Shown one piece after another: positions 17,053 to 26,214 of a stretch of 64,000 bases of DNA. The position numbers and the translations under genes were made by a program. This DNA comes from Bacteroidaceae bacterium (GTDB lineage Bacteria > Bacteroidota > Bacteroidia > Bacteroidales > Bacteroidaceae): positions 1 through 64,000 of the forward strand of contig JAFUVE010000038.1 in NCBI GenBank assembly GCA_017483765.1, in the 5' to 3' direction. The notes under the pieces are model-generated. The model was not told the origin of the DNA. It did not search any database and worked only from the letters and a program-made list of their open reading frames with translations. Each line of letters starts with the position of its first letter. Position 1 is the first letter of the stretch.

Positions 17053-19302
17053 TTATTCGGATTGTTCAGTTTTTTCTTTGTCAGAAGGTTCTGGATTGGG
17101 CTTTGCTTCCGTTTTCTTGTTCTCCTCTTCGTTGCTCTCGGGCTTGATGAGCTCGGGGTAGGAGATTCTGGTATGGTAGATGGTCTTCAGCCTCTCCTTG
17201 AACGCTTTCCTTGCGATGTTGATGTCCTTGAACGAGATGTCGGAGTTGTCGAAGAACCCTTCCTGGACTTGCGAGAGCACGATTTTGTCGACGAGCGCTG
17301 AAATGTTGTCCTCTGTGTACTCAGCGAGGCTTCTGGATGCAGCTTCGATGGCATCGGCCATCATGAGTATGGCTTCTTCCTTCGTCTCGGGGTTTGGTCC
17401 AGGGTAGGTGAATTTTGCCTCGTCGATTTCGGCTTCAGGATGCTGGTTCTTATAGGTGACGTAGAAATATTTTGCTTTTCCTTTTCCGTGATGGGTAAGT
17501 ATAAACCGCTTGATGACTTCCGGCAAGTCGTAGTGCTCAGCCAGCTTCACTCCTTCGATGACATGGCCGATGATGACTTCAGCACTTTTGATGGGAGAAA
17601 TGCGTTCATGGGGATTTTTTCCGGACTGGTTTTCCGTGAAGAATACTGGTCTGGATAGTTTACCGACGTCGTGGTACATGGCTCCGGTCCTGACAAGCTG
17701 TACGTTGGCCCTGAGCTTCTTTGCCACTTCTGAGGCCAGGATAGCCACCTGCGTGGAATGTTGGAACGTGCCCGGCGCCTCCTCCATGAGCTTCTGAAGA
17801 AGCGGATGGTTGGTGTTGGAGAGTTCGACGAGCGTGACTTCCGACGTGAATCCGAAGAATTTCTCCATGAGCCAGAAAAGAGGGTAGGCGAAGAGGAGAA
17901 GGAGTCCGCTGACGATGAGCCAGTAGTAGGGGTCTCTGCTGGACAGGTCTCTTGATACGTCTTCCACCGTCATGAGCTGGTAGATAAAATGTGTAGCCAG
18001 GAGTGTGGCAGTGACAAGCAGCATGGTCCTGACGAACTGCGACCGTTGCGTCATCTGCCTGAGCGTCTGTACAGCCACCATTCCTGCTATGGTCTGCAAG
18101 ATGATGAACTCATAATGGTTGGTGATGCAAACCGATGCGACGAGCACGGTGGCCAGATGGAACGTGAATGCCACCCTGGAGTCGAGGAATACCCTGATGA
18201 TGATTGGCACCATGCAGAATGGAATGGCATAGATGTGGAGGAGGGTGTGCTGTTCCATGGTTCCTGTAATGACACAGAAGACAGTGGGTAGGATGAAGAG
18301 CATGAGGTATGCTCTCTTGTTGAGGAAATAGTCTCTTCTGAAAATATATAGGAACGTGTTGAGCACGATGACGATAAGCAGAACGAAGAGCGCCTGTCCG
18401 AGGTAAACCTTGAAAGGCTTCTCGTTTTCAGACATGTTTTCCATGTTCGCCTGATAGGCCTTGATTTTTGCCAGTTTCACCTCATCGACGATTTCGCCCC
18501 TGTCGATGATTTTCTCATTTTTCTGGACTCCGTCCTTTTCATCAGAAATGGCTTTGACTTGCTGGTTAATCTCCTCGTCAGTCTTCATCTTGTCGAAAAG
18601 GAGATTTGCCTCCATGTAGGCGTTGATGTTGAGTGCCTGCAGGAACGGCGTTTCCAGAGAGTCTTTCGTGTCGGCCTTTCCTGGAGTCGGCCTGCTCAAA
18701 ATATGGTAGGCAACGCTGGTGCTGTACACGCTGTCGAGCTTGACCGGCTCCGCTGCCACCCCGTTTTTGATAATCTTTATGCTGTTCAGTTTCTGTGCTT
18801 TCAGACTGTCGTATTCCGCTTGCCCGATGACGCCCTTTTCGTAAATCTTGTCAAGTCGCTCAAGCAAGCTCTTGCGGTATGGTTCGGCGTCAATCCCGCT
18901 GAATCTTCCGTCTTTTTGTATGAGTTTCTGTGTCTCATCGAAAATACGGTTCTCCATGGTGTCTCGCACGTTGAACCGCCTGTTGAAATAAGCTGGAGTT
19001 GCCTGCCTGATGCTGTCTTTCTTGGCTGCCAGCACGCTGTCGGGCATGTAGACGTTGAAAGAATGAAGGGCGATGAGTGGCTGATGGTGCCATGGCGCTC
19101 CTAATTTGACATCGGTGTATTTGAATTTTCTCCAGTCGGGCATGAAATAGGTGATGATGGCCACGGTGGCGATCATGACCACAAAGCGGTTCAGCCACTC
19201 AAGCCCTTTGAGGGACTGAGTGGCCGACTTTTGCTTCTTTAAAGTCTTGGCGAGGACCGGGTCGTTGGTCCTTCTGAAGAGTTTATTGAAAATAGCCCAC
19301 AT
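17053..19302 (-). CDS. pgpH: PgpH-type 7TM HD-domain phosphodiesterase (c-di-AMP)
   Basis: 749 residues. One membrane helix (about 37-54), a large extracytoplasmic domain (55-300), a cluster of about seven membrane helices (300-485), then a cytoplasmic HD domain with H515, H544-D545 in YHDVGK and H604-H605. This is the 7TMR-HDED/HD layout of PgpH, which hydrolyses the second messenger cyclic di-AMP. The C-terminal tail after 710 is a disordered Lys/Glu/Pro stretch. The matching synthase (diadenylate cyclase) begins beyond the right edge, with its end at 63455. A simple repeat lies directly upstream of the start (19312-19345). Confidence 0.88.
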   Translation of the reverse strand: MWAIFNKLFRRTNDPVLAKTLKKQKSATQSLKGLEWLNRFVVMIATVAIITYFMPDWRKFKYTDVKLGAPWHHQPLIALHSFNVYMPDSVLAAKKDSIRQATPAYFNRRFNVRDTMENRIFDETQKLIQKDGRFSGIDAEPYRKSLLERLDKIYEKGVIGQAEYDSLKAQKLNSIKIIKNGVAAEPVKLDSVYSTSVAYHILSRPTPGKADTKDSLETPFLQALNINAYMEANLLFDKMKTDEEINQQVKAISDEKDGVQKNEKIIDRGEIVDEVKLAKIKAYQANMENMSENEKPFKVYLGQALFVLLIVIVLNTFLYIFRRDYFLNKRAYLMLFILPTVFCVITGTMEQHTLLHIYAIPFCMVPIIIRVFLDSRVAFTFHLATVLVASVCITNHYEFIILQTIAGMVAVQTLRQMTQRSQFVRTMLLVTATLLATHFIYQLMTVEDVSRDLSSRDPYYWLIVSGLLLLFAYPLFWLMEKFFGFTSEVTLVELSNTNHPLLQKLMEEAPGTFQHSTQVAILASEVAKKLRANVQLVRTGAMYHDVGKLSRPVFFTENQSGKNPHERISPIKSAEVIIGHVIEGVKLAEHYDLPEVIKRFILTHHGKGKAKYFYVTYKNQHPEAEIDEAKFTYPGPNPETKEEAILMMADAIEAASRSLAEYTEDNISALVDKIVLSQVQEGFFDNSDISFKDINIARKAFKERLKTIYHTRISYPELIKPESNEEENKKTEAKPNPEPSDKEKTEQSE

Positions 19303-19422
19303 TATTATAGTTTTTAGTTTTAAGTTTTCAGTTTTAAGTTTTCAGTGAATTTACTCTGGGACTATTTCTTTAGAGTTGAGAGTTGGATAGCTCTGAACCA
19401 GAATTTTAGACGTTCTGCCGAT

Positions 19423-20730
19423 TTATTGCTGCATGAGGTATGTCTTGAAGTCTTCGAACTCTTTGGTCATGTCAACCGACTGCTTTGTCCCCTTCATGAA
19501 CGCCTGCAGCTTCTCCGGGATGTCGATATCCGCATTGATGATTTTATCGACGGTCTGCTTGAACTTGGCAGGATGTGCGGTCTCGAGGAATACGCCGTAC
19601 TCACCCTCCTTCAGCCCTTCCTGCAGTGCCTGGAATCCGCATGCACCGTGCGGGTCGCAGAGATAGCCTGTCTGTTTGTACACCTGCTGAATGGTCTGGG
19701 CGATGAGCTCGTCGGAGTAGGTGGCACCGCTGATGTCGTCGCAGATTTGCTGGTGGCTTTTTCCGTAGAGCTCATATACTCTGGCGAAGTTCGACGGGTC
19801 GCCCACGTCCATGGCGTTGGCGATGGTCTGCACGGATGGCTTGGGACAGTATTGTCCTGTCTGCAGGAACTGGAAGAAGATGTCGTTTGCGTTGTTTGCG
19901 GCGATGAACCGCTTGATGGGCAGTCCCATCTTCTTTCCGAATAGCCCGGCGCATATGTTGCCGAAGTTGCCAGATGGAACGCAAACGACGAGATTGTCGG
20001 CTTTGCCCATGCGCTTCATCTGTGCGTAGGCATTGAAATAATAGAAGGCCTGGGGGAGGAATCGCGCCACGTTGATAGAGTTTGCGGATGTGAGCTTCAT
20101 GTGCTGGTTGAGCTGCTGGTCCATGAATGCCGCCTTGACGAGCCGTTGGCAGTCGTCGAACACGCCGTCCACCTCGATGGCGGTGATGTTCTGTCCGAGT
20201 GTCGTGAACTGGCACTCCTGTATGGCGCTGACTTTTCCTTTGGGATAGAGCACATAGACATGGATTCCGTCGACTCCGAGAAATCCGTTGGCAACTGCCG
20301 AGCCGGTGTCTCCCGATGTGGCGACGAGCACGTTGACTGTCTGCCCTTCGTTTCCTTCCTTCTTGATGAAGTACTGGAGCAGACGCGCCATGAACCTGGC
20401 TCCCACATCCTTGAATGCGAGAGTTGGTCCGTGGAAAAGCTCGAGTGAATAGATTTTCTCAGTGACGGGTACGACCGGGCAGTCGAATGCCAGTGTGTCG
20501 TAAACGATGCGCTTGAGGTCGTCGGCTGGCACGTCTTCTCCGAAAAACGCGTCAGCCACGGTGTATGCGATTTGCTGGAACGTCAGGTCCTGAATGTTGT
20601 CGAAGAAATCCTTCGGCAGTGGCTTGATCCGCTCCGGCATGTAGAGTCCTTTGTCTTCAGCAAGTCCTTTCACCACCGCTTTCTCGAGAGTGGCGAGAGG
20701 CGCTTGCTTGTTGGTGGAGTAATATAGCAT
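19423..20730 (-). CDS. thrC: Threonine synthase
   Basis: 435 residues; converts O-phosphohomoserine to threonine with pyridoxal phosphate. The PLP-binding lysine lies in LAFKDVGARF, and SGDTGSAVA and the loop PSGNFGNICAG bind the phosphate of the cofactor. The N-terminus YYSTNKQAPLATLEKAVVKG is typical of the family. It is the last gene of the thrA / PGM-like / thrC run on the minus strand, 39 bases after the preceding gene. Complete and ordinary. Confidence 0.95.
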   Translation of the reverse strand: MLYYSTNKQAPLATLEKAVVKGLAEDKGLYMPERIKPLPKDFFDNIQDLTFQQIAYTVADAFFGEDVPADDLKRIVYDTLAFDCPVVPVTEKIYSLELFHGPTLAFKDVGARFMARLLQYFIKKEGNEGQTVNVLVATSGDTGSAVANGFLGVDGIHVYVLYPKGKVSAIQECQFTTLGQNITAIEVDGVFDDCQRLVKAAFMDQQLNQHMKLTSANSINVARFLPQAFYYFNAYAQMKRMGKADNLVVCVPSGNFGNICAGLFGKKMGLPIKRFIAANNANDIFFQFLQTGQYCPKPSVQTIANAMDVGDPSNFARVYELYGKSHQQICDDISGATYSDELIAQTIQQVYKQTGYLCDPHGACGFQALQEGLKEGEYGVFLETAHPAKFKQTVDKIINADIDIPEKLQAFMKGTKQSVDMTKEFEDFKTYLMQQ

Positions 20731-20769
20731 ATTTTTATGGGTTGAATGAGTTGAATGGGGTTAATGAGG

Positions 20770-22020
20770 TTAGTCGTCCATGAGTGCGTTCATGAACTCG
20801 TCTTTCTGTAGCAGTCCGTAAGAGCCGGCCTTGCATGCGTCCTCGTCGAGCGTCTGCACATCGTCGGGCTTGACTCCCGGCTTGTAGATGAGGAACGGTA
20901 CGGGCTCGTTGGTGTGTGTCCGGTGTGCCACTGGGGTGGGGTGGTCTGGCAGTATGGCGATGGCGACGTCTTCTCCGATTGCGGAATGCGGGTGTTCCGG
21001 GTCGAAGTCCTCGAGTTTTCCGTAAATGGCCTCGAAAATGGGCTTGACGGCCCTCTGGTCGAGGTAGTCGATGGTTCGGAGTTTGAGTTCGAGGTTGCCG
21101 TCATGTCCAGCCTCGTCGCTGGCCTCGATGTGGAGATAGACGAAGTCGTCGGTCTTGAGTGCCTCGACGGCCGCCTGTGCCTTCCCCTCATAGTTTGTGT
21201 TGTAGAGCCCGGTGGCTCCCTCCACGTCGATGCATCTGAGTCCCGCCAGCTTGCCAATGCCGCGAAGGAGGTCGACAGCCGTGATGACCGCCCCTCTTTT
21301 GATGGCCGGGTAGGTCGTTGTGAGCGGAGTCATGTTGGGTCTGTAGCCGCCCGCCCATGGCCATATACTGTTGGCCGGGTCCTTTCCTTGCTTCACGCGT
21401 TGAATGTTGACGGGGTGGTTGCTAAGCAGTGTCTGGGACTTGCGGATGAGGTCGTTGATGAGCTCTGCCGTGGTTTGAGCCTCAGGTACTTCCGGCTTGA
21501 CGAGCAGCGGTTCCCATGGCTGTCCCGGCACGTCGTGTGGCGGCGTGCAGCTGATGCGTTTGTCTCCTCCCTTGATGACGAGCAGGTGTCGGTATTGAAT
21601 GCCAGTGTAGAAATGCACTTTGTCGTTGCCCAGTTTCTCTTGCAGGAACTGTATGAGCTGGTCTGCCTCCTCTGTTGTGAGGTGTCCGGCAGAGTGGTTC
21701 TTGATGTGGTCGCCCTCGATGCAGATGAGGTTGCAGCGGATGGCCATATCTCCAGGCTGGAGCTCCACTCCGATGCTTGCTGCCTCGAGCGGTCCGCGGC
21801 CCTCGTAGACCTTCTCCTGGTCGTATCCGAGGATGGCGGAGTTTGCCACCTCGCTGCCGGGGTGGAATCCGTCGGGCACGGTCTTGAGCATACCGCACCG
21901 CCCCATGCGGGCCAACGCGTTGATATATGTGGGGTTGGCATACTGGAGGAGTGTCTTGTTTCCAAGACTCTCCACCTTCCAGTCTGCCATTCCGTCGCCA
22001 AGTATGATGATATGCTTCAT
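20770..22020 (-). CDS. apgM: Archaeal-type iPGM family protein, probable homoserine kinase
   Basis: 416 residues of the cofactor-independent (archaeal-type) phosphoglycerate mutase family, alkaline-phosphatase superfamily: N-terminal IIILGDGMADW metal site, active-site segment SEVANSAILGYD, and C-terminal metal ligands in EASDEAGHDG. It stands between thrA and thrC, exactly where homoserine kinase (thrB) is expected, and no GHMP-type thrB is seen in the window. From memory, members of this family in Bacteroides have been reported to act as homoserine kinase. By that reasoning it makes O-phosphohomoserine for ThrC; phosphoglycerate mutase activity remains the alternative. Confidence 0.85.
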   Translation of the reverse strand: MKHIIILGDGMADWKVESLGNKTLLQYANPTYINALARMGRCGMLKTVPDGFHPGSEVANSAILGYDQEKVYEGRGPLEAASIGVELQPGDMAIRCNLICIEGDHIKNHSAGHLTTEEADQLIQFLQEKLGNDKVHFYTGIQYRHLLVIKGGDKRISCTPPHDVPGQPWEPLLVKPEVPEAQTTAELINDLIRKSQTLLSNHPVNIQRVKQGKDPANSIWPWAGGYRPNMTPLTTTYPAIKRGAVITAVDLLRGIGKLAGLRCIDVEGATGLYNTNYEGKAQAAVEALKTDDFVYLHIEASDEAGHDGNLELKLRTIDYLDQRAVKPIFEAIYGKLEDFDPEHPHSAIGEDVAIAILPDHPTPVAHRTHTNEPVPFLIYKPGVKPDDVQTLDEDACKAGSYGLLQKDEFMNALMDD

Positions 22021-22057
22021 TGCTGTTTTCAGTTTTCAGTTGTCAGTTTTCAGTTAG

Positions 22058-22084
22058 CGGACATACATAAAGTAAGTCCCTACA
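22058..22084. repeat. 27-bp dispersed repeat, copy 2
   Basis: Exact repeat of 199-225, here between thrA and the PGM-like gene and next to a TTTTCAGTTGTCAG-type simple repeat (22025-22055). GGAC/GTCC ends can pair. Confidence 0.7.
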
Positions 22085-22106
22085 TTTTCTGGCAACAGTC
22101 ATCATT

Positions 22107-24566
22107 TTAGATGTTGGCGATTCTCATGATGTCGGCAAATACACCGGCAGCCGTAACGCTGGCGCCGGCACCATATCCCTTGATGAGCATGGGGTGCTCG
22201 TGGTAGCGTGCCGTCGTGATGAGGATGATGTTGTTAGAGCCTTCCAGGTCGTAGAACGGATGGTGCTCGTCCACTTCCTGCAGGGCCACTTTGCCTTTCC
22301 CGTTTTCGAGTGTGGCCACGAACCGCCACTTTTTGTTTCCTTCCTCCAGCTTCTTGCGTCTTTCCTCGAAATCAGCGTCGAGCGAAGGCAGGTTCTTCCA
22401 GAAGTCGTCGATGGTGCCTTCGAAGAAGTCGTTGGGGATGAAGAGATGTTTCTCCACGTCTTCCTGATTGAGCTTGTAGCCGGCTTCACGGCTGAGGATG
22501 ACGAGCTTACGGATGACGTCCTTTCCGCTGAGGTCGATACGAGGGTCGGGCTCAGAGAAGCGTTCCTCCTTTGCCATCCTGACGGTCTGCGAGAAAGGTA
22601 TGTCGGCCGAAATCATGTTGAAGATATAGTTGAGGGTTCCGCTGAGCACAGCCTCGAGTTTCTCGATTTTGTCGCCCGAGTTGACGAGGTCGTTCATCGT
22701 GTGGATGATGGGAAGTCCGGCACCCACGTTGGTCTCGTACATGTATTTCACACCTCTGTCGCGTGCCGTTGCCTTGAGTTTCTCGTAAACGGCATAGTCG
22801 GAAGATGCTGCCACCTTGTTGGCCGCCACGACGTTGATGCTGTGGTCGAGGAAGTCCTGATAGAGGCCAGCGATTCCCGGTGCAGCTGTGCAGTCGACAA
22901 ATACGGAGTTGAATATGTTCATTCCGATGACCTCTTTCCTTATGGTGTCCTCGTTTCCGCCCGGATGCTTAGCCAGCTCCTCTCGGAAGTTCTCGAGGTC
23001 GATTCCGTCGCGGTTGTAAATGGCTCCTGTGACGTCGATGATGCCAACGACGTTGAGTTTGAGGCGTCGTTCCTTCATGAGAATCTCACGCTGCTGCTTG
23101 ATTTGCTGGATGAGCGATCCACCTACTGTGCCTGTGCCGCAGATGAAGAGGTTGAGCACCTGATATTCCGACAGGAAGAAGCTGTCGTGCAGCACGTTGA
23201 GTGATTTGCGGAGGAACCGGCTCTCCACGACGAACGATATGTTGGTCTCAGATGCACCCTGAGCGCAAGCGATGACGCTGATGCCGCTTCTTCCGAGCGT
23301 TCCGAAGAGCTTACCCGCAATGCCGGGCGTGTGCTTCATGTTCTCTCCTACGATGGCGATGGTGGCGAGGTTCTTCTCCTGCGCCATCTCATACATGGCT
23401 CCCATCTCAATCTCTTTCCTGAACTCCTCGTTGAGCACCTGGCAGGCCTTGTCGGAGTCTTCGTTTCTCACACCGATGGAAGTGGAGTTCTCGGAAGATG
23501 CCTGGCTGACGAGGAATACGCTGATGCCTTCTTTAGCCAAGGCAGTGAAGATGCGTCGGTTGACACCGATGACTCCCACCATGGAAAGTCCAGATACGGT
23601 GATGAGGCTCGTGTTGTTGATGGATGATATGCCTTTGATGGCACGTGAGCTTTTTTCTCCTTCCGACGATATGGTAGTCCCCTTTGCTTCGGGGTTGAAT
23701 GTGTTCTTGATGAGGATTGGTATGTTCTTGATGCATACCGGATAGATGGTAGGCGGATAGACCACTTTTGCTCCGAAGTGGCTGAGCTCCATTGCCTCGA
23801 TATACGACAGGTGGTCGATGGTGTATGCGGAGTTGATGACCTTAGGGTCTGCAGTCATGAATCCGTCCACGTCTGTCCAGATTTCAAGGATGGATGCGTC
23901 GAGCGCTGCCGCGATGATGCTTGCCGTGTAGTCCGATCCTCCTCGTCCGAGGTTGGTGATTTCTCCCGTCTCGTTGTCCGTTGAAATGAATCCCGGCACG
24001 ACAGCGATGGGGCGTGGTGACTGCTGGTCTTTACCCAATGCGATGAAATTCTTGAACTCTTTCTTCACATTGTCGTATGTTGTGCCAGTGACGAGTGTGT
24101 TCCTGTCGTTTTTCTTCTCCGTCTTGATGAAATCGAGTGCGTTATGGCAAGTTGCTCCCTGCATCATGGCTGCGACGATGCACGACGACATCCGCTCTCC
24201 GTAGCTTACGATGGCGTTGGCCGTCTTTTCCGACAGGTCGCGTATGAGGTAGATTCCCTGGTAGATGCTCTTGAGGTCCTCGAGCAGCGAGTCCACGGTC
24301 TTGAGCACCTGTACCTGCTTCTCTGCGTCAGGGATGACTGCGTCGATCAGTTGGTGGTGGCGTTTCACCATTGCATTGTACGCCTCGATATAGCGTGGCT
24401 CTCCCGCCAGCGCCTGCTGCGAAGTGTTGATGAGCTGGTCGGTGATGCCGCCGAGGGCGGACACGACTACAATCACAGGCTCTTCGCTTGCCTCTACAAT
24501 CTTTTTTACACTCAGAATGCTTTCTGCGGAACCCACGGATGTTCCGCCAAATTTCATTACTTTCAT
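22107..24566 (-). CDS. thrA: Bifunctional aspartate kinase / homoserine dehydrogenase
   Basis: 819 residues, first gene of the threonine operon. The aspartokinase half (about 1-450) starts MKVMKFGGTSVGSAES, with GRGGSDYTASIIAAALDA for substrate binding, followed by ACT regulatory domains with a VGVIGVN segment that usually binds threonine or lysine as feedback inhibitor. The homoserine dehydrogenase half (about 465-819) has a Rossmann motif ICGTGTVGGSL and the catalytic region YETNVGAGLPIIHTM. It catalyses the first and third steps of the aspartate pathway. A canonical promoter lies about 150 bases upstream (24715-24746), leaving a leader of about 140 nt. Confidence 0.96.
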   Translation of the reverse strand: MKVMKFGGTSVGSAESILSVKKIVEASEEPVIVVVSALGGITDQLINTSQQALAGEPRYIEAYNAMVKRHHQLIDAVIPDAEKQVQVLKTVDSLLEDLKSIYQGIYLIRDLSEKTANAIVSYGERMSSCIVAAMMQGATCHNALDFIKTEKKNDRNTLVTGTTYDNVKKEFKNFIALGKDQQSPRPIAVVPGFISTDNETGEITNLGRGGSDYTASIIAAALDASILEIWTDVDGFMTADPKVINSAYTIDHLSYIEAMELSHFGAKVVYPPTIYPVCIKNIPILIKNTFNPEAKGTTISSEGEKSSRAIKGISSINNTSLITVSGLSMVGVIGVNRRIFTALAKEGISVFLVSQASSENSTSIGVRNEDSDKACQVLNEEFRKEIEMGAMYEMAQEKNLATIAIVGENMKHTPGIAGKLFGTLGRSGISVIACAQGASETNISFVVESRFLRKSLNVLHDSFFLSEYQVLNLFICGTGTVGGSLIQQIKQQREILMKERRLKLNVVGIIDVTGAIYNRDGIDLENFREELAKHPGGNEDTIRKEVIGMNIFNSVFVDCTAAPGIAGLYQDFLDHSINVVAANKVAASSDYAVYEKLKATARDRGVKYMYETNVGAGLPIIHTMNDLVNSGDKIEKLEAVLSGTLNYIFNMISADIPFSQTVRMAKEERFSEPDPRIDLSGKDVIRKLVILSREAGYKLNQEDVEKHLFIPNDFFEGTIDDFWKNLPSLDADFEERRKKLEEGNKKWRFVATLENGKGKVALQEVDEHHPFYDLEGSNNIILITTARYHEHPMLIKGYGAGASVTAAGVFADIMRIANI

Positions 24567-24714
24567 TTGTTTTTTTTATACGTTTTATGTTTATGTAGCG
24601 TCCTGCGTCTCAGGACTCTGCGAAAAGTCAGGCTCATGCTCTCCTCGTCCGGAACCACAACATCCGCAATCCGGAAAACATAGTCTGGCATCTTCCCAGT
24701 ACATATAATCTTTG

Positions 24715-24746
24715 CAAAGTTACGATTAAGTGAGCAGAAAAGCAAA
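24715..24746 (-). promoter_or_regulatory. Bacteroidota promoter of the threonine operon
   Basis: On the minus strand TTTG, 20 bases, then TAACTTTG, a full match to the -33/-7 consensus. A 30-base segment including the -33 box and spacer is repeated imperfectly at 24803-24835, where the -7 box is damaged. Confidence 0.8.
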
Positions 24747-24939
24747 TAAAACGCAGTTTTAATTTGGTTTTCTCGAACGAAAGTAACTTCGAGCGAAGCT
24801 CAAAGTTGACGATTAAGTGAGCAGAAAAGCAAATTTTGGAGCAGCAAATTCCAAATACTTTGTGGGTTTAGCGGTGAGAAAGTGAGAACGCAGCAACGTA
24901 ACTTCGAATTACTGCCATCCCCCCCCGGGATGGTTACAA

Positions 24940-24972
24940 TAAAAAAAGCGTCACAGCATTATCGGTGACGCT
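24940..24972 (-). terminator. Rho-independent terminator of the toxin/immunity pair
   Basis: 8-bp perfect stem AGCGTCAC / GTGACGCT (24947-24954, 24965-24972); on the minus strand it is followed by seven T. It lies 82 bases after the stop of the 25055 gene. Confidence 0.85.
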
Positions 24973-25054
24973 ATTTCTGTTAGTTATCCTGCGGAGAATT
25001 TTGTTCAGATTGTTCGGATATTTTAGGGGGGAATATCCTCTGCGTCTATGAAAG

Positions 25055-25528
25055 TCACAAAGAACCAGAACAATCCCCAATTCCGTCATGTAATGATGTC
25101 TTTCCGTAATTTTTCAAAAACTTATCAAAATTCATATCCTCATCATCAATTCCTTCCCTTTTCATCTTAATTAAAAAGTCCATATATTCATCTTCTCGTT
25201 CCATCAATATCTTTGATCTTTCCACATATTTAAGTTTCTTGTTATCGATAGCGTTGACTGTTTTTATGAATATTAATTCGTTTACAATTCCTCGCACATC
25301 TTTCAACTTATCATTGTTTTTTGATGATTGCAGGAAATTTTCCCATTCTTCTTCAGTTGGAATTATACCATTAGAAATCAAATCTCTCTCAACATCCTCA
25401 ATATCCAAATAACAAACATGATGGTATCTCAAAAACATGAAAAACATGAATATGTGTTTTGTGTAGCCTTTTTTGTGGTAACGCTCTAAGTACATTTGGT
25501 ACATTCTGTTAATCTCTTGTTTTGTCAT
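25055..25528 (-). CDS. Probable immunity protein
   Basis: 157 residues, soluble, helical, rich in Lys, Asp, Glu and Met; no signal peptide and no family recognised. It starts 8 bases after the stop of the larger AT-rich gene 25537-26214. Its base composition is much lower in GC than the flanking thr and gdh genes, as is typical of recently acquired toxin/immunity cassettes. The call rests on arrangement (larger first gene, small acidic second gene, own terminator) and not on sequence similarity. Confidence 0.5.
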   Translation of the reverse strand: MTKQEINRMYQMYLERYHKKGYTKHIFMFFMFLRYHHVCYLDIEDVERDLISNGIIPTEEEWENFLQSSKNNDKLKDVRGIVNELIFIKTVNAIDNKKLKYVERSKILMEREDEYMDFLIKMKREGIDDEDMNFDKFLKNYGKTSLHDGIGDCSGSL

Positions 25529-25536
25529 TGTAATGA

Positions 25537-26214
25537 TTATTCTATGTGATTGTTCATTTTATATAGTGACGTCCCTAAAAAAGTAGGACCTGTTAAACTT
25601 CTGAATATATTATAATTATTCCAGTCAATGTTCATCCTTCCAAACTTGTCTATTATCCCGGGATTGAGAACGGTTGATTTTGTGGGTGTATTATAAGTTG
25701 GGGTACGTAGAAACCAAGAAGGAGCATCTTCAAGAAACTTATATTCTGTATTTCCGGCTCTAGCCAAATCAAGCATGGACTTTGATTCTGCAGCTGTGTT
25801 CTTTGCTGATTCTTCTAACAAATTAACGTTTTCGTGGAAACCACGACCAATCACTTGCCTGTCGCGAAATTTTTGAATTGTTGGGTACTGATAGGGGGCA
25901 GACATATAGTGCTCTCCGGTAATTACACCTTCACCTCCTTCGGACCGTGCTGCCTGTATAGCAGAGTTAAGTCCATTCTCCTGTACACCACCAACCGTAT
26001 GCTTGCCGTCATCTCCGATAGGGGACTTATTCTCAATCCAGCTTATATGGGCGTTCTTTTCAGCATCAAGATAGATAGTAGCTGTTCCTACTTCTTCACC
26101 AGCCAATCTGTCTGACAGCTCATAACCGGAGCCTTCGTTCATGCTTTTAGGAATTGCCATTGTATATCTTTCAGGTGCAGTCTTTTCGATTTCGTCAAGT
26201 CTGATTTTCTTCAA
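25537..26214 (-). CDS. AT-rich orphan toxin-like protein
   Basis: 225 residues, no signal peptide. The middle part (GLNSAIQAARSEGGEGVITG) has the look of an acetyl-CoA binding helix of GNAT-type proteins; the C-terminal part ends in YNIFRSLTGPTFLG and resembles tails of polymorphic toxins. There is no secretion or repeat domain in front, so it would be an orphan C-terminal cassette left by recombination, or an independent gene. AT-rich, with about 700 bases of non-coding AT-rich DNA upstream. Function is not known; the GNAT resemblance is weak. Confidence 0.5.
   Translation of the reverse strand: MKKIRLDEIEKTAPERYTMAIPKSMNEGSGYELSDRLAGEEVGTATIYLDAEKNAHISWIENKSPIGDDGKHTVGGVQENGLNSAIQAARSEGGEGVITGEHYMSAPYQYPTIQKFRDRQVIGRGFHENVNLLEESAKNTAAESKSMLDLARAGNTEYKFLEDAPSWFLRTPTYNTPTKSTVLNPGIIDKFGRMNIDWNNYNIFRSLTGPTFLGTSLYKMNNHIE

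Larger units (their letters stand above)
24567..25054. other. thrA leader and intergenic region
   Basis: No supported gene; the 60-residue open frame at 24563-24745 runs across the promoter and leader. Contents: leader, promoter, a duplicated promoter fragment (24803-24835), a C8 run near 24920, and a terminator (24940-24972). No threonine-rich leader peptide was found. Confidence 0.6.

Noticed and set aside
20914..22110. 398-codon plus-strand frame opposite the PGM-like gene
   Set aside because: Antisense shadow; composition of the translated protein is unnatural.
22194..23204. 336-codon plus-strand frame opposite thrA
   Set aside because: Antisense shadow of a well-supported gene.
24563..24745. 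60-residue threonine leader peptide upstream of thrA
   Set aside because: The frame starts upstream of the predicted transcription start and has no run of Thr or Ile codons.
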